This document shows, piece by piece, positions 1 through 9,633 of a DNA stretch of 64,000 nt (position 1 is its first letter; every line of letters starts with the position of its first letter). Source of the DNA: Protula sp. h YS-2021 (taxonomy: Eukaryota; Annelida; Polychaeta; Sabellida; Serpulidae); assembly GCA_949752745.1 (NCBI GenBank), contig OX457034.1, positions 31,973,544-32,037,543 of the forward strand, given 5' to 3'. The notes beneath the pieces were generated by a model. It did no database searches. It saw nothing but the letters and a program-made list of their open reading frames with translations, and was not told where the DNA came from. A program made the position numbers and the translations under genes.

Positions 1-204
1 CTCGGACATTTGTCGTTGTCATGTATCTGCGCCGTATGTCGAATTATGCTGACACAGTTGACGCCCCACTCTAGCGCTATTACTCTTATATTTATGACTT
101 CCTTAAAATCTAAGCGGTTATTGTTGCAAGATCAAAGATTTCAATTTAGTTCGTTCGTTGCATAGACTGCACATCCTAGCTTTTATTTTAGTGTTAATGC
201 ATGT

Positions 205-234
205 TTAACTGGCCAGTCGTTAACTGGTCAACCG
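205..234. repeat. Two 15-bp direct repeats with a nested 10-bp palindrome (present in every monomer)
   Basis: Bases 205-219 and 220-234 are adjacent copies of a ttaactgg-beginning 15-mer, matching at 12 of 15 positions. The palindrome actggccagt lies at 208-217. The motif occurs in all monomers, but the S copy at 49784 has a G-to-T change at 49994 that breaks the palindrome. Its meaning is unknown. Confidence 0.75.
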
Positions 235-892
235 TCAATGATGGATAATGGATTTACAGACATGTCTTGTTATATTTTCCATGTTGATCAAACCAACACA
301 GGTTAAACAAGACCCAAACAGTCTGAGAAATCTGATAGATTCACAGCAGGTTATATACAAATAGTGAAAATGGTTAATTTGGTGGATACGTTAAATTTTG
401 AAAGTGGAATATCTTTAAAAGTATTGGTGATAGAGAGACGGGGATTTGACGAGGTGATATGGCGAATATGAATTATGTATGATCCAGTAGTGTTTTTAGG
501 CCATTCTGAGCCCTTTAAATTGCACTTTTACAAAGGCAAAGTTTTCTACAGGCGAGTGTTAAATGAATGGTTTTAAGAACAGCGAGATAGTTTTTTTATA
601 AATAGATTTGTCTATTTCTTAGTGATTGGATGAATGATCAGATCAGTCCTGGAAAAAACTTCACAATAACTATGTAACTGTTTGATATATTTTTTTAAAG
701 TAAACCTTTGTAACCATATACATCCTTCATGTTACCAGTTACCAATACAAATATATGTAATGTAAGAAGCTACTAAATTTCAACTTACAATTTAGATGTT
801 TTCAGCATTTTATTTACAGTAGACTTTGTAAACCTAAATAATTAAAATGTACTTCTATTTCCAGCCGAGTGTGAGATGTGAGAAATAATTCT

Positions 893-1258
893 GGGGTTAC
901 GGTATATACCGCCAACAGCTGGAAAAATAAAAATAAATCAAGGGGTAATGTCATTGAATGTGTGATTTGTTTTAAGAACTACAAAAAGATGTATGTATTC
1001 CATAGGTAAAAATTGTAATTTATTTCTGCATACAAACAATATGTATTTGCACCAATTATCAACTCTAAAGAAATCAGGTATTACACATATACCACCGACA
1101 AAAATGAAAATCCTGTGACTTTCTCAGTGAATTTGTGATATGGTTCAAGAGTTAGAAAGGAATGTATGTATACCTTTAGTAAAATTTGAACTTTATTTCT
1201 GGATACAAGCAATCGGTAGCTGCAACAAGTATCAACAGAAACAAATCACCAGAAAACA
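893..1258 (+). repeat. Diverged internal direct duplication inside the S monomer (reference copy)
   Basis: The last third of every monomer holds two related segments in direct orientation, roughly 893-1077 and 1078-1258. Bases 955-1063 align without gaps to 1128-1236, and by hand count 84 of 109 positions match (about 77%). Landmarks shared at a constant offset of 173 are atgtatgtat (989 and 1162), tttatttctg (1019 and 1192) and tatcaac (1057 and 1230). The preceding parts also share tatacc (905 and 1088), at an offset of 183, so the first copy is about 10 bp longer in its middle. The duplication is far more diverged than neighbouring monomers are from one another, so it predates the amplification of the 1306-bp unit. 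The same structure is present in all other monomers. Confidence 0.9.
900..911. repeat. 12-bp perfect palindrome CGGTATATACCG (present in every monomer)
   Basis: The sequence cggtatataccg equals its own reverse complement. Flanking gtt and aac extend it into an imperfect inverted repeat (gtta on the left, ccaac on the right). It sits at the start of the first internal duplication copy, and the corresponding spot in the second copy (near 1084-1097) has lost the symmetry. It appears unchanged in every monomer I read, including both monomer types. It could be a dimeric protein-binding site or simply chance; no function can be assigned. Confidence 0.85.
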
Positions 1259-4200
1259 TTGATGTAAAAATTCAAAGGTCCAGTACATAATACGGCATAT
1301 CCTCGTCTCGGACATTTGTCGTTGTCATGTATCTGCGCCGTATGTCGAATTATGCTGACACAGTTGACGCCCCACTCTAGCGCTATTACTCTTATATTTA
1401 TGACTTCCTTAAAATCTAAGCGGTTATTGTTGCAAGATCAAAGATTTCAATTTAGTTCGTTCGTTGCATAGACTGCACATCCTAGCTTTTATTTTAGTGT
1501 TAATGCATGTTTAACTGGCCAGTCGTTAACTGGTCAACCGTCAATGATGGATAATGGATTTACAGACATGTCTTGTTATATTTTCCATGTTGATCAAACC
1601 AACACAGGTTAAACAAGACCCAAACAGTCTGAGAAATCTGATAGATTCACAGCAGGTTATATACAAATAGTGAAAATGGTTAATTTGGTGGATACGTTAA
1701 ATTTTGAAAGTGGAATATCTTTAAAAGTATTGGTGATAGAGAGACGGGGATTTGACGAGGTGATATGGCGAATATGAATTATGTATGATCCAGTAGTGTT
1801 TTTAGGCCATTCTGAGCCCTTTAAATTGCACTTTTACAAAGGCAAAGTTTTCTACAGGCGAGTGTTAAATGAATGGTTTTAAGAACAGCGAGATAGTTTT
1901 TTTATAAATAGATTTGTCTATTTCTTAGTGATTGGATGAATGATCAGATCAGTCCTGGAAAAAACTTCACAATAACTATGTAACTGTTTGATATATTTTT
2001 TTAAAGTAAACCTTTGTAACCATATACATCCTTCATGTTACCAGTTACCAATACAAATATATGTAATGTAAGAAGCTACTAAATTTCAACTTACAATTTA
2101 GATGTTTTCAGCATTTTATTTACAGTAGACTTTGTAAACCTAAATAATTAAAATGTACTTCTATTTCCAGCCGAGTGTGAGATGTGAGAAATAATTCTGG
2201 GGTTACGGTATATACCGCCAACAACTGGAAAAATAAAAATAAATCAAGGGGTAATGTCATTGAATGTGTGATTTGTTTTAAGAACGACAAAAAGATGTAT
2301 GTATTCCATAGGTAAAAATTGTAATTTATTTCTGCATACAAACAATATGTATTTGCACCAATTATCAACTCTAAAGAAATCAGGTATTACACATATACCA
2401 CCGACAAAAATGAAAATCCTGTGACTTTCTCAGTGAATTTGTGATATGGTTCAAGAGTTAGAAAGGAATGTATGTATACCTTTAGTAAAATTTGAACTTT
2501 ATTTCTGGATACAAGCAATCGGTAGCTGCAACAAGTATCAACAGAAACAAATCACCAGAAAACATTGATGTAAAAATTCAAAGGTCCAGTACATAATACG
2601 GCATATCCTCGTCTCGGACATTTGTCGTTGTCATGTATCTGCGCCGTATGTCGAATTATGCTGACACAGTTGACGCCCCACTCTAGCGCTATTACTCTTA
2701 TATTTATGACTTCCTTAAAATCTAAGCGGTTATTGTTGCAAGATCAAAGATTTCAATTTAGTTCGTTCGTTGCATAGACTGCACATCCTAGCTTTTATTT
2801 TAGTGTTAATGCATGTTTAACTGGCCAGTCGTTAACTGGTCAACCGTCAATGATGGATAATGGATTTACAGACATGTCTTGTTATATTTTCCATGTTGAT
2901 CAAACCAACACAGGTTAAACAAGACCCAAACAGTCTGAGAAATCTGATAGATTCACAGCAGGTTATATACAAATAGTGAAAATGGTTAATTTGGTGGATA
3001 CGTTAAATTTTGAAAGTGGAATATCTTTAAAAGTATTGGTGATAGAGAGACGGGGATTTGACGAGGTGATATGGCGAATATGAATTATGTATGATCCAGT
3101 AGTGTTTTTAGGCCATTCTGAGCCCTTTAAATTGCACTTTTACAAAGGCAAAGTTTTCTACAGGCGAGTGTTAAATAAATGGTTTTAAGAACAGCGAGAT
3201 AGTTTTTTTATAAATAGATTTGTCTATTTCTTAGTGATTGGATGAATGATCAGATCAGTCCTGGAAAAAACTTCACAATAACTATGTAACTGTTTGATAT
3301 ATTTTTTTAAAGTAAACCTTTGTAACCATATACATCCTTCATGTTACCAGTTACCAATACAAATATATGTAATGTAAGAAGCTACTAAATTTCAACTTAC
3401 AATTTAGATGTTTTCAGCATTTTATTTACAGTAGACTTTGTAAACCTAAATAATTAAAATGTACTTCTATTTCCAGCCGAGTGTGAGATGTGAGAAATAA
3501 TTCTGGGGTTACGGTATATACCGCCAACAACTGGAAAAATAAAAATAAATCAAGGGGTAATGTCATTGAATGTGTGATTTGTTTTAAGAACTACAAAAAG
3601 ATGTATGTATTCCATAGGTAAAAATTGTAATTTATTTCTGCATACAAACAATATGTATTTGCACCAATTATCAACTCTAAAGAAATCAGGTATTACACAT
3701 ATACCACCGACAAAAATGAAAATCCTGTGACTTTCTCAGTGAATTTGTGATATGGTTCAAGAGTTAGAAAGGAATGTATGTATACCTTTAGTAAAATTTG
3801 AACTTTATTTCTGGATACAAGCAATCGGTAGCTGCAACAAGTATCAACAGAAACAAATCACCAGAAAACATTGATGTAAAAATTCAAAGGTCCAGTACAT
3901 AATACGGCATATCCTCGTCTCGGACATTTGTCGTTGTCATGTATCTGCGCCGTATGTCGAATTATGCTGACACAGTTGACGCCCCACTCTAGCGCTATTA
4001 CTCTTATATTTATGACTTCCTTAAAATCTAAGCGGTTATTGTTGCAAGATCAAAGATTTCAATTTAGTTCGTTCGTTGCATAGACTGCACATCCTAGCTT
4101 TTATTTTAGTGTTAATGCATGTTTAACTGGCCAGTCGTTAACTGGTCAACCGTCAATGATGGATAATGGATTTACAGACATGTCTTGTTATATTTTCCAT

Positions 4201-6925
4201 GTTGATCAAACCAACACAGGTTAAACAAGACCCAAACAGTCTGAGAAATCTGATAGATTCACAGCAGGTTATATACAAATAGTGAAAATGGTTAATTTGG
4301 TGGATAGGTTAAATTTTGAAAGTGGAATATCTTTAAAAGTATTGGTGATAGAGAGACGGGGATTTGACGAGGTGATATGGCGAATATGAATTATGTATGA
4401 TCCAGTAGTGTTTTTAGGCCATTCTGAGCCCTTCAAATTGCACTTTTACAAAGGCAAAGTTTTCTACAGGCGAGTGTTAAATGAATGGTTTTAAGAACAG
4501 CGAGATAGTTTTTTTATAAATAGATTTGTCTATTTCTTAGTGATTGGATGAATGATCAGATCAGTCCTGGAAAAAACTTCACAATAACTATGTAACTGTT
4601 TGATATATTTTTTTAAAGTAAACCTTTGTAACCATATACATCCTTCATGTTACCAGTTACCAATACAAATATATGTAATGTAAGAAGCTACTAAATTTCA
4701 ACTTACAATTTAGATGTTTTCAGCATTTTATTTACAGTAGACTTTGTAAACCTAAATAATTAAAATGTACTTCTATTTCCAGCCGAGTGTGAGATGTGAG
4801 AAATAATTCTGGGGTTACGGTATATACCGCCAACAACTGGAAAAATAAAAATAAATCAAGGGGTAATGTCATTGAATGTGTGATTTGTTTTAAGAACTAC
4901 AAAAAGATGTATGTATTCCATAGGTAAAAATTGTAATTTATTTCTGCATACAAACAATATGTATTTGCACCAATTATCAACTCTAAAGAAATCAGGTATT
5001 ACACATATACCACCGACAAAAATGAAAATCCTGTGACTTTCTCAGTGAATTTGTGATATGGTTCAAGAGTTAGAAAGGAATGTATGTATACCTTTAGTAA
5101 AATTTGAACTTTATTTCTGGATACAAGCAATCGGTAGCTGCAACAAGTATCAACAGAAACAAATCACCAGAAAACATTGATGTAAAAATTCAAAGGTCCA
5201 GTACATAATACGGCATATCCTCGTCTCGGACATTTGTCGTTGTCATGTATCTGCGCCGTATGTCGAATTATGCTGACACAGTTGACGCCCCACTCTAGCG
5301 CTATTACTCTTATATTTATGACTTCCTTAAAATCTAAGCGGTTATTGTTGCAAGATCAAAGATTTCAATTTAGTTCGTTCGTTGCATAGACTGCACATCC
5401 TAGCTTTTATTTTAGTGTTAATGCATGTTTAACTGGCCAGTCGTTAACTGGTCAACCGTCAATGATGGATAATGGATTTACAGACATGTCTTGTTATATT
5501 TTCCATGTTGATCAAACCAACACAGGTTAAACAAGACCCAAACAGTCTGAGAAATCTGATAGATTCACAGCAGGTTATATACAAATAGTGAAAATGGTTA
5601 ATTTGGTGGATACGTTAAATTTTGAAAGTGGAATATCTTTAAAAGTATTGGTGATAGAGAGACGGGGATTTGACGAGGTGATATGGCGAATATGAATTAT
5701 GTATGATCCAGTAGTGTTTTTAGGCCATTCTGAGCCCTTTAAATTGCACTTTTACAAAGGCAAAGTTTTCTACAGGCGAGTGTTAAATGAATGGTTTTAA
5801 GAACAGCGAGATAGTTTTTTTATAAATAGATTTGTCTATTTCTTAGTGATTGGATGAATGATCAGATCAGTCCTGGAAAAAACTTCACAATAACTATGTA
5901 ACTGTTTGATATATTTTTTTAAAGTAAACCTTTGTAACCATATACATCCTTCATGTTACCAGTTACCAATACAAATATATGTAATGTAAGAAGCTACTAA
6001 ATTTCAACTTACAATTTAGATGTTTTCAGCATTTTATTTACAGTAGACTTTGTAAACCTAAATAATTAAAATGTACTTCTATTTCCAGCCGAGTGTGAGA
6101 TGTGAGAAATAATTCTGGGGTTACGGTATATACCGCCAACAACTGGAAAAATAAAAATAAATCAAGGGGTAATGTCATTGAATGTGTGATTTGTTTTAAG
6201 AACTACAAAAAGATGTATGTATTCCATAGGTAAAAATTGTAATTTATTTCTGCATACAAACAATATGTATTTGCACCAATTATCAACTCTAAAGAAATCA
6301 GGTATTACACATATACCACCGACAAAAATGAAAATCCTGTGACTTTCTCAGTGAATTTGTGATATGGTTCAAGAGTTAGAAAGGAATGTATGTATACCTT
6401 TAGTAAAATTTGAACTTTATTTCTGGATACAAGCAATCGGTAGCTGCAACAAGTATCAACAGAAACAAATCACCAGAAAACATTGATGTAAAAATTCAAA
6501 GGTCCAGTACATAATACGGCATATCCTCGTCTCGGACATTTGTCGTTGTCATGTATCTGCGCCGTATGTCGAATTATGCTGACACAGTTGACGCCCCACT
6601 CTAGCGCTATTACTCTTATATTTATGACTTCCTTAAAATCTAAGCGGTTATTGTTGCAAGATCAAAGATTTCAATTTAGTTCGTTCGTTGCATAGACTGC
6701 ACATCCTAGCTTTTATTTTAGTGTTAATGCATGTTTAACTGGCCAGTCGTTAACTGGTCAACCGTCAATGATGGATAATGGATTTACAGACATGTCTTGT
6801 TATATTTTCCATGTTGATCAAACCAACACAGGTTAAACAAGACCCAAACAGTCTGAGAAATCTGATAGATTCACAGCAGGTTATATACAATTCCAGTGAC
6901 ATTGAAAAATGGTGTGTAAAATTGC

Positions 6926-6998
6926 TGATAGAGAATTGAATTGGATAGAGCATTGGTTCGGTAAGCCGAAGGTCCCGAGTTCGACTCCAGCTCGGGGC
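6926..6998 (+). pseudogene. Degenerate tRNA-like segment with Pol III B box (L1)
   Basis: From G18-G19 (6943-6944) onward the spacing matches standard tRNA numbering: ggatagagc for the D-arm end, a 5-bp anticodon stem (ttggt with gccga, allowing G-T pairs), a 7-base loop with GGT at the anticodon position (6960-6962), and a T loop ttcgact (6980-6986). The B box agttcgactcc (6978-6988) matches the consensus ggttcganncc type at all but the first base. Features against a working tRNA are C rather than T at position 33, a T stem with three mismatches, and a 5' acceptor half that does not pair with the 3' half. It is best read as a SINE-type tRNA relic, most like tRNA-Thr by anticodon only. Confidence 0.6.
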
Positions 6999-7079
6999 GG
7001 CATGCAGGGAATTGACATTTGCTCAAATTGCCTTGGCTAAGCAAATACAGTAGATAAGATCACCTATGAAGGAATTTAA

Positions 7080-7098
7080 AGTTGACGCCCACTTAGCG
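7080..7098 (+). repeat. L-insert segment resembling the head of the S monomer
   Basis: agttgacgccc, act and tagcg here match monomer bases 56-76 (agttgacgccccactc then tagcg) apart from two single-base gaps. Farther on both sides there are looser matches: gacatttg at 7014 and at monomer base 5, and gatcaaa-like words downstream. This suggests that part of the SINE-like body and the head of the S monomer share an origin, in the same orientation. The match is short and the wider alignment is weak. Confidence 0.5.
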
Positions 7099-7232
7099 TT
7101 TCAGCCATCCCTTAAAAAACATTTTAGAAAGAAGTTAGTTTGGGCATCGTCCAATGACTTTCTTTATTTGAGTTGCCAAAGTCAATAAAATTATTTATTT
7201 TTAAACGATCAAAAGTTTCAGGGAGTGAACTC

Positions 7233-7235
<3 letters not shown>

Positions 7236-7265
<30 letters not shown>
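7236..7265 (+). repeat. Poly-A tract, 30 A (L1)
   Basis: Uninterrupted A run following gaactctgt and preceding cataggtt. It is the longest of the five homologous tracts (30, 24, 20, 21 with one C, 19). Confidence 0.95.
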
Positions 7266-7266
<1 letters not shown>

Positions 7267-7520
7267 ATAGGTTTTGCCTGTAACACTTTGGTCCCTTTTT
7301 ATTATATATTGATATTGAATGTTTCAAGTCAAACCGTAAACAAGAAGAAAAAAGTGTAAGCAACGCCTGTTTTGAAAGATTTACAATGCAGCAATAAATG
7401 TTGCAATCACTCACTTTTTCCCACACCACAATCCAATTCAGATGGGAAGGTATGTAGTTTATAAACAGGCTCGAGCATCCATACAGATAGTGCTGTGCAG
7501 GTTATGGCAGTAATACAGTT

Positions 7521-7733
7521 GGCTGAAAGTTGGCTCGGGAGTGCGAGGGCGTAAGCGTTCCGGTGTTCTTCGGGACCCGGTGGATCGAGCTGGAACTCGG
7601 CTGTAGAAAGGCGAAAGGCGGCGTAAAACCCGCCCGGTATGCCGAAGCCCCGCCACTGACCAATGCACACTGTGGTTGATCATTGACGGTGGCTGGGGTG
7701 GCCGTATATACGTCAGGCTTCTGGCAGCAAGCC
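7521..7733. other. CpG-dense GC-rich patch in L1 insert
   Basis: About 213 bp that are much richer in G, C and CpG than the surrounding AT-rich DNA; the stretch 7534-7660 alone has well over a dozen CpG dinucleotides. It causes long overlapping open frames on the minus strand (7407-7670, 7459-7683, 7502-7756), which I read as a by-product of few stop codons in GC-rich DNA. Possible readings are a promoter or CpG-island-like element, or a fragment of an unrelated mobile element captured into the array. I do not recognise its sequence. Confidence 0.7.
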
Positions 7734-7746
7734 ATAATATATATCC
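7647..7746 (+). promoter_or_regulatory. Promoter-like motif cluster in L1 (GC box, CCAAT, CRE half-site, TATA-like)
   Basis: In order on the plus strand: gccccgcc (7647-7654, reverse-strand GC box), ccaat (7660-7664), acgtca (7710-7715, CRE half-site) and tatatat (7738-7744). The CCAAT-to-TATA spacing of about 75 bp and the adjacent CpG patch resemble a vertebrate or invertebrate Pol II core promoter. All motifs are short and could be chance, and no credible gene lies downstream. The plus-strand frame 7683-8012 overlaps the motifs and is disrupted by a T-run change in the other four copies. Confidence 0.3.
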
Positions 7747-8687
7747 TGCACTGCACGCTTCACTTTTTGTTTTTTTTTACCTTTGATTATGTTTTATTTT
7801 ATCCAAGAGGTAGGTTATTGTTTCTACTTCATACAAAACTTATGCAAGATTTAATCATATTTTATTGCTGGTGCATGCACATAGAAGGCTCTAGAATATG
7901 CACAACAGTATTCCACACTCCTCTAGTATCGCTTGTTCAATGCTCTTTCAATCCAACTGGACAATCAAAAGCTGTGCGTCTCACACTTCTTGATCTCTCT
8001 CACACTGCTTGATCTCTTCAATCATGGCATTCTACCTACGTCAGTTGCAGAGTTACTTCGGGATTGAAGGCACAGAGTACGATCGTTGTACCTTACTAAG
8101 ATCGAGGATGTATATTCAGACACCGTAATATCATACTGAATTTTACTTCAGGTTTTAAACAAATATTAAGTAGTCTTAAAACTGTTTGATTTTACATACA
8201 CCGTTTATAAGAGAATGACATTGAAGCATTAACTTTGGCCATTTTTTCTATCTTAAACCATTTCAAAGAGAATAAAATACTCAGACAAAAGTACAGATGC
8301 TCAATAATCTTTCAGATCAAGGCAGATCGATGAACTTTCTAAAATACATAAACCTATTTTATTGCTAAACATTAAAATATCTGCAATAAAGAAAATTTTA
8401 ATGGTTATAAAAGTAAGATTGTAATGTGTGGATAAGTTTGTACAGTGTAGCTAAAGTGAAAAGGTGGTAGTAGAATTTGCAAAGTGGGGATACCTGCTTG
8501 ACCTCTTCCGAGGATCATAATTTTAAAACTGATCTATGTGAAAATAAAAGAAGAAAGTTAATTTTCCTTGGAAAATAATAAAAAGTCAAATATATTGTAC
8601 TTGCGATTGAAGAAAAATGGGCACGGTTGGGGAGAGGAAGAGCAAAGGAAGACGGATGTATGTAAATGTCTTGAGTAATAATGTGAA
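7747..8687. other. AT-rich distal part of L1 insert, no gene seen
   Basis: About 940 bp with no credible open frame and no RNA gene that I recognise. Small features are the palindrome gtgcatgcac (near 7871), the 8-bp palindrome acgatcgt near 8080, and several AATAAA-like words. It ends at the junction with the resumed S sequence (atagtgaaag). Confidence 0.7.
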
Positions 8688-9633
8688 ATAGTGAAAGTGG
8701 TTAATTTGGTGGATAGGTTAAATTTTGAAAGTGGAATATCTTTAAAAGTATTGGTGATAGAGAGACGGGGATTTGACGAGGTGATATGGCGAATATGAAT
8801 TATGTATGATCCAGTAGTGTTTTTAGGCCATTCTGAGCCCTTTAAATTGCACTTTTACAAAGGCAAAGTTTTCTACAGGCGAGTGTTAAATGAATGGTTT
8901 TAAGAACAGCGAGATAGTTTTTTTATAAATAGATTTGTCTATTTCTTAGTGATTGGATGAATGATCAGATCAGTCCTGGAAAAAACTTCACAATAACTAT
9001 GTAACTGTTTGATATATTTTTTTAAAGTAAACCTTTGTAACCATATACATCCTTCATGTTACCAGTTACCAATACAAATATATGTAATGTAAGAAGCTAC
9101 TAAATTTCAACTTACAATTTAGATGTTTTCAGCATTTTATTTACAGTAGACTTTGTAAACCTAAATAATTAAAATGTACTTCTATTTCCAGCCGAGTGTG
9201 AGATGTGAGAAATAGTTCTGGGGTTACGGTATATACCGCCAACAACTGGAAAAATAAAAATAAATCAAGGGGTAATGTCATTGAATGTGTGATTTGTTTT
9301 AAGAACTACAAAAAGATGTATGTATTCCATAGGTAAAAATTGTAATTTATTTCTGCATACAAACAATATGTATTTGCACCAATTATCAACTCTAAAGAAA
9401 TCAGGTATTACACATATACCACCGACAAAAATGAAAATCCTGTGACTTTCTCAGTGAATTTGTGATATGGTTCAAGAGTTAGAAAGGAATGTATGTATAC
9501 CTTTAGTAAAATTTGAACTTTATTTCTGGATACAAGCAATCGGTAGCTGCAACAAGTATCAACAGAAACAAATCACCAGAAAACATTGATGTAAAAATTC
9601 AAAGGTCCAGTACATAATACGGCATATCCTCGT

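Larger units (their letters stand above)
1..6530. repeat. Tandem array block 1: five short (S) 1306-bp monomers
   Basis: Five head-to-tail monomers start at 1, 1307, 2613, 3919 and 5225, each exactly 1306 bp, all in the same orientation. The start point is arbitrary (first base of the window, ctcggacatttg). The copies are almost identical. Variants seen are a G at 917 in the first copy, acgac for actac near 2287, taaataaat near 3176, and two changes in the copy at 3919 (ggatagg at 4307, cttcaaa near 4434). No frame is open for a credible protein, and the one 82-codon minus-strand frame (2120-2368) exists only because a substitution removes a stop codon in that copy. This is satellite-type DNA with no gene that I can recognise. 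The array begins upstream of the window. Confidence 0.98.
6926..7265 (+). mobile_element. SINE-like unit in L1: tRNA-like head, body, poly-A tail
   Basis: A tRNA-like head (about 6926-6998) is followed by a body of about 240 bp and a tract of 30 A (7236-7265). AATAAA lies at 7184-7189, 46 bases upstream of the A tract, a little farther than is usual for a polyadenylation signal. tRNA head, body and A tail is the general plan of tRNA-derived SINEs. No target-site duplication was found on comparing the sequence after the A tract (cataggttttg) with that before the head, so the limits are uncertain and the element may be old or composite. The body contains agttgacgccc and tagcg, which also occur near the start of the S monomer. 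Confidence 0.45.
6891..8687 (+). repeat. L1 insert, 1797 bp composite non-coding segment
   Basis: Defined by comparing L with S: S reads tatatacaaatagtgaaa, whereas L has the extra DNA between tatatacaa and atagtgaaa. The boundary is ambiguous by 2 bp because both sides end in aa. The order inside is a tRNA-like segment, a body with AATAAA, a 30-nt poly-A, a CpG-dense patch, then AT-rich DNA. I see no long target-site duplication or terminal inverted repeat, so the segment could equally be an insertion into S or the part deleted when S formed. No credible coding region was found; the open frames in the GC-rich part overlap one another in three minus-strand frames and match nothing I recognise. 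Confidence 0.93.
6531..9633. repeat. Long monomer L1 (3103 bp)
   Basis: This monomer follows the S sequence for 360 bases, carries 1797 bp of extra DNA (6891-8687), and then resumes the S sequence at its base 361. It is isolated from the other four long monomers by 26 short ones. It is also a distinct subtype: it has the longest poly-A tract (30), attatat where the others have attctat near 7302, catactg where the others have catcctg near 8131, shorter T runs near 7751 and 8245, and G rather than A at monomer base 48. After the insert, G replaces A at 8697 and G replaces C at 8716 relative to the usual S sequence, as in all five L monomers. Confidence 0.97.

Noticed and set aside
697..834. Second possible internal repeat of period about 119 (aaagtaaacctttgtaacc versus acagtagactttgtaaacc)
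   Set aside because: Similarity is limited to about 20 bp of AT-rich sequence and could not be extended convincingly by eye.
2120..2368. 82-codon minus-strand open frame
   Set aside because: Present only in the copy at 1307 because a substitution near 2287 removes a TAG stop on the minus strand; all other monomers keep the stop. No family is recognisable.
6765..6953. 62-codon minus-strand open frame repeated in each L monomer
   Set aside because: It spans the S/L junction and has no start context or recognisable domain. Its recurrence follows from copying of the monomer.
6926..6998. Functional tRNA-Thr (GGT) gene
   Set aside because: Position 33 is C, the T stem has three mismatches, the acceptor halves do not pair, and GGT anticodons for Thr are not usual in animals. 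It is kept only as a tRNA-derived relic.
7124..7429. 101-codon minus-strand open frame in L1
   Set aside because: It reads through the poly-A tract as a phenylalanine run and exists only with L1's tract length.
7676..7694. 12-bp inverted match between the L insert (atcattgacggt) and the S monomer (accgtcaatgat)
   Set aside because: Given the sizes compared, one such 12-bp match is expected with appreciable probability by chance, and the flanks do not extend it.
7407..7756. Three overlapping minus-strand open frames (74 to 87 codons), repeated in all five L monomers
   Set aside because: They occupy three frames of the same GC-rich patch, where stops are rare. They recur because the copies are nearly identical, not because the frame is conserved. 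None resembles a protein I know.
7683..8012. 109-codon plus-strand open frame in L1
   Set aside because: One extra T in the T run near 7751 in L2-L5 breaks the frame, leaving only 64 codons downstream. The composition is low-complexity and no domain is recognisable.
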